This document shows positions 34,710-43,595 of a stretch of 64,000 nt of DNA, piece after piece. The notes below the pieces were generated by a model, which had not been told where the DNA came from, made no database searches, and worked only from the letters and a program-made list of their open reading frames with translations. Both the position numbers and the translations under genes were made by a program. Location of the stretch: assembly GCF_031202305.1 (NCBI RefSeq), contig NZ_CP101731.1, positions 3,722,501 to 3,786,500 of the forward strand. Direction: 5' to 3'. The DNA is from Pelagibacterium sp. 26DY04 (GTDB taxonomy: Bacteria; Pseudomonadota; Alphaproteobacteria; Rhizobiales; Devosiaceae). Every line of letters begins with the position of its first letter. Position 1 is the stretch's first letter.

Positions 34710-36050
34710 TCAGCCGGCTTTTTTGATCAGTCGTGCCATGAAAAAGCCGTCGAGGCCTCCCCCCACTTTTCCCGGCAGGTCCAGCGCCGGCGTGATTCGC
34801 ACAGCGCCTTCGCCGCTCAGTGGGGCGTCCCAGCCCTCCATCTCCGAAGCGGCGATGGGATCGAGAACGAAATCGCCCAGCGCCGATTTGGCCCAATCGA
34901 TCTGCTCTTCGCCCTCTTCCCGTTCGAGGGAACAGACGCAATAGACGAGCCTCCCTCCCGGCTTGACCAGGCCGGCGGCATGGGTGAGCATTTTTCGCTG
35001 CAGCGCAACGCGCTCGGCGATTCCCTTTTCATCCCGATGCCAGAGCACCTCCGGGTGCCGCCGGAACGTGCCGGTCGCCGAACAGGGCGCATCGAGCAGC
35101 ACCGCGTCGAACACCGGGCCCGGCCGATAATCGAGCGCGTCGCCCACCACCAGTTCGGCCGCGAGCCCCAGCCGATCCAGATTTGCAGCCACGCGTTCCA
35201 TGCGCTCGGCGGAAATGTCGAGCGCTGTGACCTCGGCCCCCGCCGCCGCCAATTGCGCCGTCTTGCCCCCCGGCGCCGCGCAAAGGTCGAGCACCTTGTC
35301 TCCCGGCTTAACCCCGAGCAACCGGGCCGGAACGGAAGCCGAAACATCCTGCACCCACCATTTGCCCTGGGCGAACCCGGGCAGATCGGCAACGCTCGCC
35401 TCGCGCGAGGCGAGCCGCACGCTCGCCCCCAGCACCGGCTCGCCGCCCAGCGATGCCGTCAAATCTTCATCGGGAGCCTTGAGGGTCAGATCGAGCGGCG
35501 GTGTCTCGATAAGCCGTTCAGAAAATGCTGCAATCGCCCCATCGCCATAGGCGGCACGCCAACGCGATTGCAGCCATTGGGGAACCAGCAGATCGTGGGG
35601 AAACGTCGAGAACTTGCCGGCCTCTCGCTGGACCGAGCGCAGCACGCCATTGACCAGTCTGTCGAACCGCCCGGCGCGCTTGTCGGCCCGCGCCGATTCG
35701 ACGGCAAGGTGGATCGCCGAATGGGCCGGAATCTCGTCCATGTAGAGAAGCTGCGCCACACCGATCCGCAGCACCGCCTCGAGAATGCCCGCTCGCTGCG
35801 GCACGCCCTTATTGAGCATCGCCTCGAGCACGGCATCGATCTGCCCGTGCCGGCGCAGGGCGACGGTGACCATCTTGTTTGCCAACGCCCTGTCGCGCCC
35901 CTCGGCCAGCCTGTCGCCGCCGATCGGGGCGAAGGGCTTGCCCTCGAGCACATGCCTGAGATGAAAAGCGGCCTCAAGCCGAAGCTTGAGGCCGGGCAGA
36001 TCGTGTTTATTCGTCAAAAACCTATCCCCAGGGTCCGGCCGCTCCGCCAT
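34710..36050 (-). CDS. rsmB: 16S rRNA (cytosine967-C5)-methyltransferase-like protein (RsmB family)
   Basis: A 446-residue SAM-dependent RNA methyltransferase. Residues about 20-165 form the NusB-like RNA-binding domain ([18 protein letters not shown]). The catalytic domain shows [15 protein letters not shown] (SAM), [18 protein letters not shown] (proline-cysteine motif) and [15 protein letters not shown] (catalytic Cys). The ATG at 36050 lies inside the end of htpX (29-nt overlap) with GGGGA just upstream. Confidence 0.92.
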   Translation of the reverse strand: MAERPDPGDRFLTNKHDLPGLKLRLEAAFHLRHVLEGKPFAPIGGDRLAEGRDRALANKMVTVALRRHGQIDAVLEAMLNKGVPQRAGILEAVLRIGVAQLLYMDEIPAHSAIHLAVESARADKRAGRFDRLVNGVLRSVQREAGKFSTFPHDLLVPQWLQSRWRAAYGDGAIAAFSERLIETPPLDLTLKAPDEDLTASLGGEPVLGASVRLASREASVADLPGFAQGKWWVQDVSASVPARLLGVKPGDKVLDLCAAPGGKTAQLAAAGAEVTALDISAERMERVAANLDRLGLAAELVVGDALDYRPGPVFDAVLLDAPCSATGTFRRHPEVLWHRDEKGIAERVALQRKMLTHAAGLVKPGGRLVYCVCSLEREEGEEQIDWAKSALGDFVLDPIAASEMEGWDAPLSGEGAVRITPALDLPGKVGGGLDGFFMARLIKKAG

Positions 36051-37002
36051 CGTCCCCACGCGGCCGCGTGCCGGGCGTACGCCAGCTCTGGCCGGGCCGG
36101 ACATTGGCCTCGACGGGGTTTACCCGGCTGCGCGGCGTTTGACCACCGCCTCCGCCGGAAACCCGTGCCATGTCCATCAGGGCGCGGATGCGGTTTTCCA
36201 CATTGGGGTGGGTGGAAAACAGATTGTCCATCCGTGCCCCCGACAGCGGGTTGGAGATGTACATATGCGCCATGGCCGGGGCGCGCTCGGCCGCCACATT
36301 GACCGTGCGCTTGCCGATGGCCGAGATCTTTTCGAGCGCGCTGGCCAGCGCGGTCGGATCGCCGCAGATCGCCGCGCCGTCCTTGTCGGCCTCGTATTCC
36401 CGCGTCCGGCTCACCGCCATCTGCACCAGCATCGCGGCGATGGGAGCCAGGATCACCATGGCAATGGTGCCGAAGACGCCAAGGGGATTGCTGTTGTCGC
36501 GCCCGCCGCCGAAGAACAGCCCGAACTGGGCCAGCATCGAGATCGCACCGGCCAGCGTCGCGGTCACCGTCATGGTCAGCGTATCGCGGTTCTTGATGTG
36601 GGCAAGCTCGTGCGCGATCACCGCGGCCACTTCCCGGCTGTCGAGATATTTGACGAGCCCCGAGGACACGGCCACCACGCCCTTTTCCGGGCTGCGGCCG
36701 GTCGCGAACGCATTGGGCTGGTCGGTTTCGATGAGGTAAAGCTTGGGCATCGGTAGCCCGGCATTGTCGGCCAGCCGCTGGGTCATCTGATAGAGCTCGG
36801 GCGCCGAGCGCGGATCGATCTCCTTGGCGCCCTGCATCGAGAGCACCATCTTGTCCGAATTCCAATAGGCAAAGGCATTGGTGCCCAGCGCGAACAGGAA
36901 GGCGATGGCCATGCCACCCGTGCCGCCGATCAGATAGCCCACGCCCATGAACAGCGCCGTCATGCCGGCCAGAAGGATCGTGGTTCGCAATGCGTTCATC
37001 AT
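36022..37002 (-). CDS. htpX: Membrane zinc protease HtpX
   Basis: A 326-residue inner-membrane M48 metalloprotease for membrane-protein quality control. It has two N-terminal spans (about 8-50), the zinc site [10 protein letters not shown] (about residues 130-139), a further pair of spans, and the third ligand in [11 protein letters not shown]. The tail (about 285-326) is a Gly/Pro/Arg-rich extension. Double ATG at 37002/36999. It overlaps rsmB, so the two are probably co-transcribed. Confidence 0.95.
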   Translation of the reverse strand: MMNALRTTILLAGMTALFMGVGYLIGGTGGMAIAFLFALGTNAFAYWNSDKMVLSMQGAKEIDPRSAPELYQMTQRLADNAGLPMPKLYLIETDQPNAFATGRSPEKGVVAVSSGLVKYLDSREVAAVIAHELAHIKNRDTLTMTVTATLAGAISMLAQFGLFFGGGRDNSNPLGVFGTIAMVILAPIAAMLVQMAVSRTREYEADKDGAAICGDPTALASALEKISAIGKRTVNVAAERAPAMAHMYISNPLSGARMDNLFSTHPNVENRIRALMDMARVSGGGGGQTPRSRVNPVEANVRPGQSWRTPGTRPRGDDGGAAGPWG

Positions 37003-37108
37003 CGTCCGACTTTCACAAACAGTGGTCGCCTATTATGATGGGAACCCCGGAGGCGTCCCACAAGTCCTCATGGGCCTAAACTCTTCGTTCAATACCGGCA
37101 ATATCCCC

Positions 37109-37300
37109 ATGATCACAGCCTTCAATACCAAGCGTCCGGACCCCGAAATCGCCAAAAGAGCGCTCGAGGAAGCCAAGGCGCGCCGCGCCGAGATCGATGC
37201 CAAAACCTCTGCCGCCCCGCGCGAAATCGACGGCCGCGGCGGCCTCGACCCCGCCCGCTACGGCGATTGGGAGATCAAGGGCATCTCGTCCGATTTCTAA
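37109..37300 (+). CDS. DUF1674/SDHAF4-family protein (succinate dehydrogenase assembly factor)
   Basis: A 63-residue protein whose C-terminal half, REIDGRGGLDPARYGDWEIKGISSDF, carries the GxxxPxRYGDWExKG..SDF pattern of the DUF1674/SDHAF4 family. In mitochondria SDHAF4 binds flavinylated SdhA and promotes assembly of complex II. Here it would act on the SdhA encoded at 17.4-19.2 kb. ATG at 37109 gives a family-like length; an in-frame ATG at 37070 is also possible, with GGAGG rather far upstream. It converges on opgC with overlapping stop codons. Confidence 0.82.
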   Translation: MITAFNTKRPDPEIAKRALEEAKARRAEIDAKTSAAPREIDGRGGLDPARYGDWEIKGISSDF

Positions 37301-38478
37301 GGCGCCGCCTTGGCCGCTATCGCCTTCTTGTTCGCCTGCGCCCGCTTGGTGACCCTGAGCGCATAGGCCAGCGCGAACTGCACCCCGAGCCCAGCCCCGA
37401 TCAGCACCAGATCGGTCAGAAGGCTCCGCTCGATCCCCGCATTGACGGCCTGCAGCAGCACAGACAGCACCGATCCGGTGGCAAAAACCGCAAGCCCGTT
37501 CTGTCCCAAAAGACGAAAAGGCTCGGCCCACCGGCTTTCCGAGGCTATATAGACCCAGGAAAAGCAGGAAAGAATGTAGGCCAGCGCCAGGAAATGGCTC
37601 AGCCGCAGCATCGCGGCATAGGTCTTGTCGAACGAGACGAGATAGAACGGCACCCCGGCGTTGCCCAGCTCCGCCATGAAGCGGTTGGCAACCGGCCCAA
37701 CTCCGGGCACATGCTTCCAGATGATCGTGGCAACCAGCCAGGCGCCGCACAGCCACATCAGCCAGCCGATCCGGGGCACGAAACGCTCGCCGCGCTTGAG
37801 GAAAATCCCAGTCAAAAGCCCAAGCACGAATATGATCTGCCAGGAAAACGGATTGAAGAACCAGCCGCCCGGATTGGGATAGTTGGGCAGGTTGATGCGG
37901 AATTGCCCGGCCAGCACCCAGACGATCACCGAAGCGGCAAGCAGGAGATAAGGACGCCTCAGTCCCACCCAGAGCAACAGCGGGGTCACCAGCAGCAAGG
38001 TGAGATAGAGCGGCAGGATATTGAAATAGCCGAGTTGATGTCCCAGTAGGGGAATGCCGATCAGCACAGCCAGGGGGTTAGCGAAAGCGGGCCGCAGGTT
38101 GATGGTGGTCAAAAGCTCGTAAAGCCCGAACCAGAGCGCTGCCGCCGCAAAGATGCCGATCGCCATGGCGGTCGTCGAAAGATGCACGAAATAGAGCGTC
38201 CGCGCCCGCGCCCAGACCCTGGCGATGCCGGGCCAGTAGGGCGCGCTCAGGAACCCCGACGCATAGGCGAGCCCGGCCGCCGTGCCCGAAAGAAAGACGA
38301 ACGCTTCGGCGGCGTCGGAAAATCCCCAATTGCGATTGGTGAAATGTTCCAGCGCATTGCCCGGCACGTGGTTGATGAAGATCATCACCAGCGCCAGTCC
38401 GCGCAACACGTCGATGCGCGGATCGCGGACCGAGCGCATCGGCAATTCCGGCATCAGCCGGCTATGGCGTTTATGCAT
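37297..38478 (-). CDS. opgC: OpgC-family membrane acyltransferase for periplasmic glucans
   Basis: A 393-residue inner-membrane protein with about ten spans of the OpgC family, which succinylates osmoregulated periplasmic glucans. The start RDPRIDVLRGLALVMIFINHVPGN and SDAAEAFVFLSGTAAGLAY are characteristic. Its ATG overlaps the opgH stop by 8 nt, so it completes the opgG-opgH-opgC operon. Confidence 0.92.
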   Translation of the reverse strand: MHKRHSRLMPELPMRSVRDPRIDVLRGLALVMIFINHVPGNALEHFTNRNWGFSDAAEAFVFLSGTAAGLAYASGFLSAPYWPGIARVWARARTLYFVHLSTTAMAIGIFAAAALWFGLYELLTTINLRPAFANPLAVLIGIPLLGHQLGYFNILPLYLTLLLVTPLLLWVGLRRPYLLLAASVIVWVLAGQFRINLPNYPNPGGWFFNPFSWQIIFVLGLLTGIFLKRGERFVPRIGWLMWLCGAWLVATIIWKHVPGVGPVANRFMAELGNAGVPFYLVSFDKTYAAMLRLSHFLALAYILSCFSWVYIASESRWAEPFRLLGQNGLAVFATGSVLSVLLQAVNAGIERSLLTDLVLIGAGLGVQFALAYALRVTKRAQANKKAIAAKAAP

Positions 38479-40264
38479 GCGTTGGCGCGCCTTCCCTCAC
38501 CGCGTGGCTTTTATGGCCAGGCTCGCTCCGGCCGCCAATCCATGAGGAAACAATAGCATCGCGTTCCGCCACAATGGGCGAGCGATCGCATTCTTGGGGT
38601 GCAAGAAAGATCGAACTTTCGAACGGTTTGGACGAAATCCAGATCAAAAGCGGCGCGACCACCATGGGCCCGGCCACCGGCACCAGCCACACGAGAATCG
38701 CGGGGGTAAAATAAGCGGCGCCCGCCAGCATGGTCACGCCGATCAGGACCATGGTGCGGCTCGCCATCCAGGCATCGGACAGAGGCAGCGCCTGGGTGCC
38801 GCGCCGGGTCGCCGGCCATCCCCCATCCGCTCCGGTCAGCACCTGGAACACCGAGCGGGTCTGAAACAGCAGCATCACCGGGGCGATGATGCTCGAAAGC
38901 ACGATCTCGACGAGCACTGAAACGGTTGCCCGTCCTGCCCCGCCATGGCGCGCCACCCGGCCGGCCGAGATCGCCTGGGCCAGAATCAAAAGCTTGGGCA
39001 GGATCAAAAGCCCGAAAATCCCCACCAGAAGCGTGATCGCTTTCGATGTCTGATCGTCAGGAAACACCGGGAAGAGCTGATAGGGCTCGGGGAAATAATC
39101 GGGTGCCGGCGCGAAATAGGGCGCAACGAGGCTCAGGATCAAAAAGGCCGCCCAGATGGGCGAGGAGAGATAGGCAAGGATGCCCTGGACGAAAACGAAC
39201 CGGCTCCACCCCGAAAGCTTTGGCGCCCCCAAGAGCTTGATATGCTGGAGATTGCCCTGGCACCAGCGCCGGTCGCGCTTGGCGAATTCGACAAGATTGT
39301 CCGGCCCTTCCTCGAACGAGCCGGTAAGATCGGTATCGAGCCGCACGATCCAGCCATTGCGCGCCAGAAGCGCCGCTTCCACATAGTCGTGGCTGAGCAC
39401 GTGCCCGCCGAAAGGCGGCTTGCCGCTGAGCACGGGCAGCCCGCACGAGCTGGCGAACGCCTGGGTGCGGATCATCGCGTTATGCCCCCAGAACGGGCCT
39501 TCATGCCCCGCCAAGAGCGCAATGCCGCGCGCAAAAACCGGCGAGAAGAAACTTGCCGAAAACTGCACGGCGCGGCCGAACAGCGAATGGGCATTGATGA
39601 TCTGGGGCAGCGTCTGGAGCAGGCCGAGCCGGGGCTCGGCCTCCATGCGCCGCGCCATCTCGACGATGGTTTTGCCTTCCATCAAGCTATCGGCATCAAG
39701 GATCAGCGAAAATTCATACGCCCCGCCCGAGCGGGTGATGAAGTCCTCGATGTTGCCGGCCTTCTTTCCTGTGTTTTCGGCCCGGCGGCGATAGAACATG
39801 CGCCCCTTGCCACCGCTCTCCTCGAGAAGCCGGGCGAACCAGATTTCTTCCTGCCGCGCCGTCTGGGGATCGCGGGTATCGGACAGGATGGCGAAATCGA
39901 AAAGCCCGCTCATCCCTTCTCCGGCGATCGAGCGGTCCATGGCCAGAACCCGCGAAAACGTCTCGACCGGATCTTCGTTGTAGATGGGGACCAGGATTGC
40001 CGTCCGTCCCCGCACCCTTTCGGCAGCCTGCCGAGCGTCATGCACCTTGGGGCGATAGAGCAGCCCGACAACGCTCTGGCTTGCCCCCCAGGCCAGCCAC
40101 AGCGTCGAGATGGCGATCAGCACGAGGCGGACGAAATCGAGCGCGTCGAGCCCGTTGGTGGCCGCGAACTGGATGAACAGCGAGGATGCGATCCCGCTCA
40201 GCCCGAGCGAGAGCAGGAAGGCAATGATCCGGTAGAGCCGCGCCTGCGCGCGGACCCGATCCAT
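38471..40264 (-). CDS. opgH: Glucans biosynthesis glucosyltransferase OpgH (main open frame, N-terminus split off)
   Basis: A 597-residue inner-membrane GT2 glycosyltransferase that polymerises and exports the glucan backbone from UDP-glucose. Spans lie near residues 12-35 and 38-60; the catalytic part shows VPIYNEDPVETFSR, DADSLMEG (DxD), SHDYVEAALLARNGW and KRDRRWCQGN (Q/RxxRW type), followed by four or more C-terminal spans. From memory, homologues start earlier with a Pro-rich APLAMP-type segment. Here that segment is present in the same frame just upstream but is separated by a TAG at 40268-40270. GGGAG 9 nt before the ATG at 40264 could allow internal initiation. Confidence 0.92.
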   Translation of the reverse strand: MDRVRAQARLYRIIAFLLSLGLSGIASSLFIQFAATNGLDALDFVRLVLIAISTLWLAWGASQSVVGLLYRPKVHDARQAAERVRGRTAILVPIYNEDPVETFSRVLAMDRSIAGEGMSGLFDFAILSDTRDPQTARQEEIWFARLLEESGGKGRMFYRRRAENTGKKAGNIEDFITRSGGAYEFSLILDADSLMEGKTIVEMARRMEAEPRLGLLQTLPQIINAHSLFGRAVQFSASFFSPVFARGIALLAGHEGPFWGHNAMIRTQAFASSCGLPVLSGKPPFGGHVLSHDYVEAALLARNGWIVRLDTDLTGSFEEGPDNLVEFAKRDRRWCQGNLQHIKLLGAPKLSGWSRFVFVQGILAYLSSPIWAAFLILSLVAPYFAPAPDYFPEPYQLFPVFPDDQTSKAITLLVGIFGLLILPKLLILAQAISAGRVARHGGAGRATVSVLVEIVLSSIIAPVMLLFQTRSVFQVLTGADGGWPATRRGTQALPLSDAWMASRTMVLIGVTMLAGAAYFTPAILVWLVPVAGPMVVAPLLIWISSKPFESSIFLAPQECDRSPIVAERDAIVSSWIGGRSEPGHKSHAVREGAPTHA

Positions 40265-40267
40265 ATC

Positions 40268-40414
40268 CTAGTGCTCCCGGCGCAGGCCGATCGGGTCGCG
40301 CACGAACATCGAGAAAAAGCGCATCAGCGCAGAGCGGACCATGCCCGGTCGCTCAAGCTGCTGCTTGGGCATGGGCATGGGCGCATGGGGAAGGGGATCG
40401 AACTCGTTCATCAT
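40268..40414 (-). CDS. 48-residue open frame: probable detached N-terminus of OpgH
   Basis: The frame starts with an ATG overlapping the opgG stop (ATGA), as expected for the next gene of the operon. It encodes a Pro/Met-rich start (DPLPHAPMPMPKQQLERPG) and a basic amphipathic part ending PIGLRREH, then an amber stop. Two codons later the main opgH frame begins in the same reading frame. The Pro/Met segment resembles the N-terminal APLAMP-type motif of OpgH proteins as I recall them. It could be a nonsense mutation with re-initiation, programmed readthrough, a sequencing error, or a real small protein. Confidence 0.65.
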   Translation of the reverse strand: MMNEFDPLPHAPMPMPKQQLERPGMVRSALMRFFSMFVRDPIGLRREH

Positions 40415-42030
40415 TCACCCATCCATTGATAGAGCCAGGTTTCAGTGAGCCTCTGGCCGAACCCGCGAACATGGCCCACGAGCTCGATGGCCTGACCGCC
40501 GGTAACGGTCACGTCGATGACAAGGCGCCAGATATCGGTGCCGTCGATTTTCTTGAGCACGAGTGAGGAGATTTCCCCGCCGGACACTGTAACGACCGGT
40601 TCGACGTCTTCGTTCCCCGCTTCGACGCGCCCAAGCATGCCGCCCTGGAAATCGACCACGAATTTGCGCAGATCGGGCGCATTCTCAATGCCCGACACGC
40701 CCCCGTGCCCGGTGCGGGTTTCCAGCACATGGGCGATGTCGAGCGATTCATCGGGCGCAAGATCGCCCCAACGCATCAGATAGCGGTATTCGTGCTCTTC
40801 GCCGGCCAATGCTGGCCGCTCGGGAATCCAGAACGCCACGATATTGTCGTTGACCTCCTGGTCCGAGGGAATCTCCACCAGCCGCACATTGCCCGCGCCC
40901 CAATCCCCGATGGGCTCGATCAGCAGCGAGGGCCGGCGTTCGTAATGGGCCTCGGCGTCCTGATACTCGGCAAAATCACGGTCGCGCTGGAAAAGGCCAA
41001 AGCCGCGCGGATTGGTTTCTGCGAAATAAGAGCTGCCGAGCTGGGGCGGATTGTTGAGCGCCCGCCAGAGCCGATCGCCTCCGTCGCGCCAGATCGCCAG
41101 CCCATTACTGTCATGGACCTGCGGGCGGTAATCGTCAAATTGCGAGCGGTTGGTTTCCGAATAGAGGAACATCGAAGTCATGGGCGCGATGCCGAGCTGC
41201 TCGATATCGGCCCTGAAGAACAGCCGCGCGGTCACCTCTATATGGGTCTCTCCACCCGGCCGGATGTCGAACCGGAAAGCGCCGGTGACGCTCTGGCTGT
41301 CGAGCGCGGCATTGACGACGACGTTGCGCTGCCCCGGCTGCGGTCGCTCGAGATAAAACTGGGAAAAGCGCGGGAATTCCTCGCTCGCGGCAAGTCCGGT
41401 GTTGATGGCAAGGCCCCGGGCGCTCAGCCCGTAGAAATTGTCCCGTCCCAGCGCACGGAAATAGCTCGCGCCCACGAACGAGATCAGTTCGTCGAAATAT
41501 CCGGGGCGGTTGAGCGGGTAGTTGAGACGGAAACCCACCACACCGGGGAATTCGGTGTCGCCCTCTTCGATGCCTTCGACCGGCCCCTGATAGCGGAAAT
41601 CGTCGAACCCGAAACCGAACGGGCGCGCCACGCCATCGACCACCTCGAACAGGTCCACCCGTTCCTTGTAGAGCCATCCGGGATGGAAGGCATGCACGCG
41701 GAACTGGTCGCCCTCTTGGGACCATCGGGCCCTTTCGACATCGAACTGGATGTGCCGGTAGCCGTCGTAATCGAGTTCGGCGAACGGGCCGGGAAGATCG
41801 GTGGGAGGCGCCTGATAGGCTTCGCCGGCCCTGGCGCGCATCCATTCGGTCAAAAGATCGAAGGAAAATTCCTGCCCTTCGGGTGCGGGGGCCGGCGCCT
41901 CTTCAGGCGGCGGCGCGTCCTGTGCCAAAAGGCTCCCCAGAGCTGTGGTGCTCAGAAGGAAGCTTGCGGGAAGGGCGCCCAGAATGAAACGGCGCGACGG
42001 CGAAAAGGTCTTAGCAGCAATAGGGTGCAT
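40411..42030 (-). CDS. opgG: Periplasmic glucan biosynthesis protein OpgG/OpgD
   Basis: A 539-residue periplasmic protein of the MdoG family needed for glucan backbone synthesis and branching. The N-terminus SPSRRFILGALPASFLLSTT is twin-arginine-like, a feature of OpgD rather than Sec-exported OpgG. The mature part shows YDGYRHIQFD, GVVGFRLNYPLN, SYFRALGRDNFYGLSARGLAI and NPPQLGSSYFAETNPRGFGLFQRDRDF, all family hallmarks. It is the first gene of the operon; a cluster of hairpins lies upstream. Confidence 0.94.
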   Translation of the reverse strand: MHPIAAKTFSPSRRFILGALPASFLLSTTALGSLLAQDAPPPEEAPAPAPEGQEFSFDLLTEWMRARAGEAYQAPPTDLPGPFAELDYDGYRHIQFDVERARWSQEGDQFRVHAFHPGWLYKERVDLFEVVDGVARPFGFGFDDFRYQGPVEGIEEGDTEFPGVVGFRLNYPLNRPGYFDELISFVGASYFRALGRDNFYGLSARGLAINTGLAASEEFPRFSQFYLERPQPGQRNVVVNAALDSQSVTGAFRFDIRPGGETHIEVTARLFFRADIEQLGIAPMTSMFLYSETNRSQFDDYRPQVHDSNGLAIWRDGGDRLWRALNNPPQLGSSYFAETNPRGFGLFQRDRDFAEYQDAEAHYERRPSLLIEPIGDWGAGNVRLVEIPSDQEVNDNIVAFWIPERPALAGEEHEYRYLMRWGDLAPDESLDIAHVLETRTGHGGVSGIENAPDLRKFVVDFQGGMLGRVEAGNEDVEPVVTVSGGEISSLVLKKIDGTDIWRLVIDVTVTGGQAIELVGHVRGFGQRLTETWLYQWMGE

Positions 42031-42360
42031 GAACTCTTGTACTCGGGCAACGGCGCCCGGTGGCCGCGCGCCGAATGTCTTTCAATTACAACGCCGGAAC
42101 GAGGCCAAGCCAGCGCCAAACGATGGCAAACCCTGAAGGTTCCTGCATGCCTCTGTTTCCAAAAATGCATAGCTTGGACCCATCACGGCTCCGTGATGAC
42201 TTCGCCATCGAATCGGGCGATTCGATGACTGACGCATGCCGGCAGGCAATCTGCCGCACCTGCCCCGGCTATGCCCGGACGGCAGGGCGTGACCGGCCCG
42301 GTTTTGCACCGGGCCAGTTTCAACAGCTCGATGAAAAAAATATTCGGGAGCGTTGCGTAT
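42031..42360. other. Gene-free stretch upstream of opgG, with four hairpins
   Basis: These 330 bases should contain the opgG promoter (minus strand). No convincing gene was found. Four inverted repeats cluster at 42181-42315: CATCACGG/CCGTGATG (42181-42198), CATCGAATCG/CGATTCGATG (42206-42227, perfect 10-bp arms, 2-nt centre), GGCAG/CTGCC (42241-42255) and GGCCCGG/CCGGGCC (42295-42315). They could be operators, a structured leader or terminators for DUF1761. Confidence 0.6.
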
Positions 42361-42774
42361 TCAGCCCAGGAGCCCCAGCACCACGCCCTCCACGATCATG
42401 ACACCCAGCAGGTATCCGCCGTCGATCACCGCCAGGGACCAGCTCATACCCTGATAGCGGTGGTTGAGGATCATGGCGGGCAAAAGGAAACCCACCCAAA
42501 GGTGCAGCCCTACGGTAATCGCGTTGCCAACGCTCATCTCCCCAAGGATCATCCGGGTGAAGAGCGCCAGGAAATAGGCCATGACCAAAAGCATCACGGC
42601 GCCCCAGATGAACGGTGCCGCTTGCCCGCCCGAGCCGGCCATGATCTGTTCGACGGTCTTGCCGGTCGCCGCGATCCACTGCTTTGACAGCACCATATAC
42701 CAGGCCGCCCCGAGCGCCATCGCGGCGATCATTGCGAGCAGAACGCCCAGCCAGTTGACGTTGAGATAATCCAT
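42361..42774 (-). CDS. DUF1761-family membrane protein
   Basis: A 137-residue protein with four membrane spans (about residues 7-28, 52-72, 80-100 and 112-135), starting MDYLNVNWLGVLLAMIAAMALGAAWYMVL as in the DUF1761 family. Function unknown. The ATG at 42774 has GGGAGGA 6 nt upstream. Confidence 0.85.
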   Translation of the reverse strand: MDYLNVNWLGVLLAMIAAMALGAAWYMVLSKQWIAATGKTVEQIMAGSGGQAAPFIWGAVMLLVMAYFLALFTRMILGEMSVGNAITVGLHLWVGFLLPAMILNHRYQGMSWSLAVIDGGYLLGVMIVEGVVLGLLG

Positions 42775-42876
42775 CGCGTCCTCCCTCAACGGCAGCCCGG
42801 ATGCCCCACGCCTCCGAATCAGTCCGCCGCAGACGTGCCGATTGTGCGCGCGATTCGACCCGATCGCCAATCGTGC

Positions 42877-43293
42877 CTAGGGCTCGACGCCGCCCATCTT
42901 GCAGATCAGCGTCCACTCGGCCTCGCTCACCGGCTGCACCGAGAGGCGCGAATTGTTGACCAGCACCATCTTTTCGAGTTCGGGCACCGTCTTGATCTCA
43001 TCGAGCGTCACCGGCCGAGCGAAGGGGCGCACCGCCTCGACGTCCACGCATTCCCAGCGCGGATCATCGGTCGTCGAATCGGGGTGGATCTCATTGGCGA
43101 CCTGCACGATCCCCACCACCGCCTTTTCCTTTACCGAGTGGTAGAAAAACCCGAGCTCGCCCTTTTTCATCGCCCGCATATTGTTGCGCGCCTGGTAGTT
43201 GCGCACTCCGCTCCACTCTTCGGGCGCGCCCTTTTTGACCTGATCGTCCCAGCCCCAGGTTTCCGGTTCGGACTTGAAAAGCCAGTATGCCAT
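42877..43293 (-). CDS. EVE-domain protein
   Basis: A 138-residue single-domain EVE protein (PUA-like fold related to YTH). Typical motifs: YWLFKSEPETWGWDD at the start, WSGVRNYQARNNMRAMKKGELGFFYHS, and GIVQVANEIHPD. EVE domains are thought to recognise modified bases in DNA or RNA; stand-alone proteins like this are widespread and their target is not firmly known. It is the last gene of tsaD-gpsA-YciI-EVE. Confidence 0.93.
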   Translation of the reverse strand: MAYWLFKSEPETWGWDDQVKKGAPEEWSGVRNYQARNNMRAMKKGELGFFYHSVKEKAVVGIVQVANEIHPDSTTDDPRWECVDVEAVRPFARPVTLDEIKTVPELEKMVLVNNSRLSVQPVSEAEWTLICKMGGVEP

Positions 43294-43296
43294 GGC

Positions 43297-43593
43297 TCAG
43301 AGCCCCTCCGGCCGCTTGATGACCCAGTTCCAGGGCCGCACCTCGACGCTCTCGAACACCCCGGCCTGGGCATAAGGATCCCGAGCCACCAGCGCCTGGG
43401 CGGCATCGCGGTCGGCAGCGGTCACCACCATCATCGAGCCGATCGCCTTGCCGTCCTCGTCGAGGAACGGGCCGGCCAGCACCATGGCATCGGCATTGTC
43501 TTCCCAGAACTGGAGATGGGCCGGGCGCACTTCAAGCCGCTTTTCCAGATAGTCGGGTTTGTCGAACGCGGTCACCGCGAACATTTTTGTCAT
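43297..43593 (-). CDS. YciI-family protein
   Basis: A 98-residue YCII-domain protein (MFAVTAFDKPDYLEKRLEVRPAHLQFW with the conserved His; AGPFLDEDGKAIGSMMVV; ARDPYAQAGVFESVEVRPW). This subgroup is regularly found next to gpsA and tsaD in alphaproteobacteria; no reaction is established. It begins 2 nt after the gpsA stop and ends 3 nt before the EVE start. Confidence 0.92.
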   Translation of the reverse strand: MTKMFAVTAFDKPDYLEKRLEVRPAHLQFWEDNADAMVLAGPFLDEDGKAIGSMMVVTAADRDAAQALVARDPYAQAGVFESVEVRPWNWVIKRPEGL

Positions 43594-43595
43594 CT

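Noticed and set aside
40411..42030. opgG and opgH as a cellulose-synthesis cluster
   Set aside because: The OpgG family hallmarks and the opgC partner identify periplasmic glucan synthesis; no bcs genes are present.
42060..42401. Plus-strand open frame upstream of opgG (Cys-containing, 113 codons)
   Set aside because: It runs through four palindromes, has no ribosome site and overlaps DUF1761; some Cys pairs looked tempting but no family fits.
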